A stretch of DNA of 5,175 bases from an uncultured Atopobium sp. (GTDB taxonomy: Bacteria; Actinomycetota; Coriobacteriia; Coriobacteriales; Atopobiaceae). The stretch spans positions 1-5,175 of the forward strand of contig CAMQEO010000082.1 in the NCBI GenBank assembly GCA_946999785.1. The letters run 5' to 3'. A program made the translations under genes and the position numbers. Below, piece by piece: positions 5,152-5,175 of this stretch (positions are counted from its first letter, which is position 1; each line of letters opens with the position of its first letter). Under the pieces are notes generated by a model. It was not told where the DNA came from. It saw nothing but the letters and a program-made list of their open reading frames with translations, and did not search any database.

Positions 5152-5175
5152 TTACTTAAAACAGGCAGTACCTAC
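5152..5175 (-). CDS. Possible C-terminal end of a minus-strand gene cut by the window edge
   Basis: On the minus strand one frame enters from the right edge and reads VGTACFK before TAA at 5154-5152, 20 bases before the terminator hairpin, a normal spacing. A second frame stops at 5156, so the frame cannot be decided from seven codons. The support is the terminator; no function can be proposed. Confidence 0.3.
   Translation of the reverse strand, partial: VGTACFK

Overview
The window shows two oppositely oriented gene blocks, a partial tRNA gene at the left edge and a terminator at the right edge. Gene density, Shine-Dalgarno use and intrinsic terminators are bacterial. The moderately AT-rich bases, the tRNA-Gly(CCC), the WYL regulators and a membrane-anchored M28-like protein with a long acidic insert would fit a low-GC member of the Actinomycetota, perhaps Coriobacteriia. 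That assignment is a low-confidence inference from family resemblance.

Left to right. Positions 1-49 (minus) are the 5' two thirds of a tRNA-Gly with anticodon CCC. It has an extended -10 promoter at 84-92 that sits in the loop of a perfect inverted repeat. Positions 118-3375 (minus) are one intact 1085-residue gene: an M28-type metallopeptidase fold with four membrane segments. The fold is split by about 690 residues of acidic, low-complexity sequence, and at least two key active-site positions look substituted. Positions 3376-3674 are a divergent intergenic region with two inverted repeats on the peptidase side and a TATACT -10 candidate on the other.

Positions 3675-5114 (plus) encode recognisable pieces of a winged-helix/WYL regulator and a second WYL/WCX-like unit. 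The pieces are scattered over three frames, so the locus is probably a decayed or frameshifted pair of WYL genes. The first break lies exactly on a T TTT TTA heptamer, the canonical -1 slippery sequence. One -1 shift there gives a near-normal 289-residue HTH-WYL protein, so recoding is a real alternative to decay for that break. The distal part ends in four 21-bp repeats that read as four seven-residue repeats. The last stop codon lies inside the hairpin of a minus-strand intrinsic terminator that serves a gene entering from the right.

How the parts may work together is inference. A WYL regulator divergent from a membrane M28-like protein, with palindromes between them, suggests the regulator once controlled, or still controls, the peptidase-like gene. 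No CRISPR array, insertion sequence or attachment site is seen.
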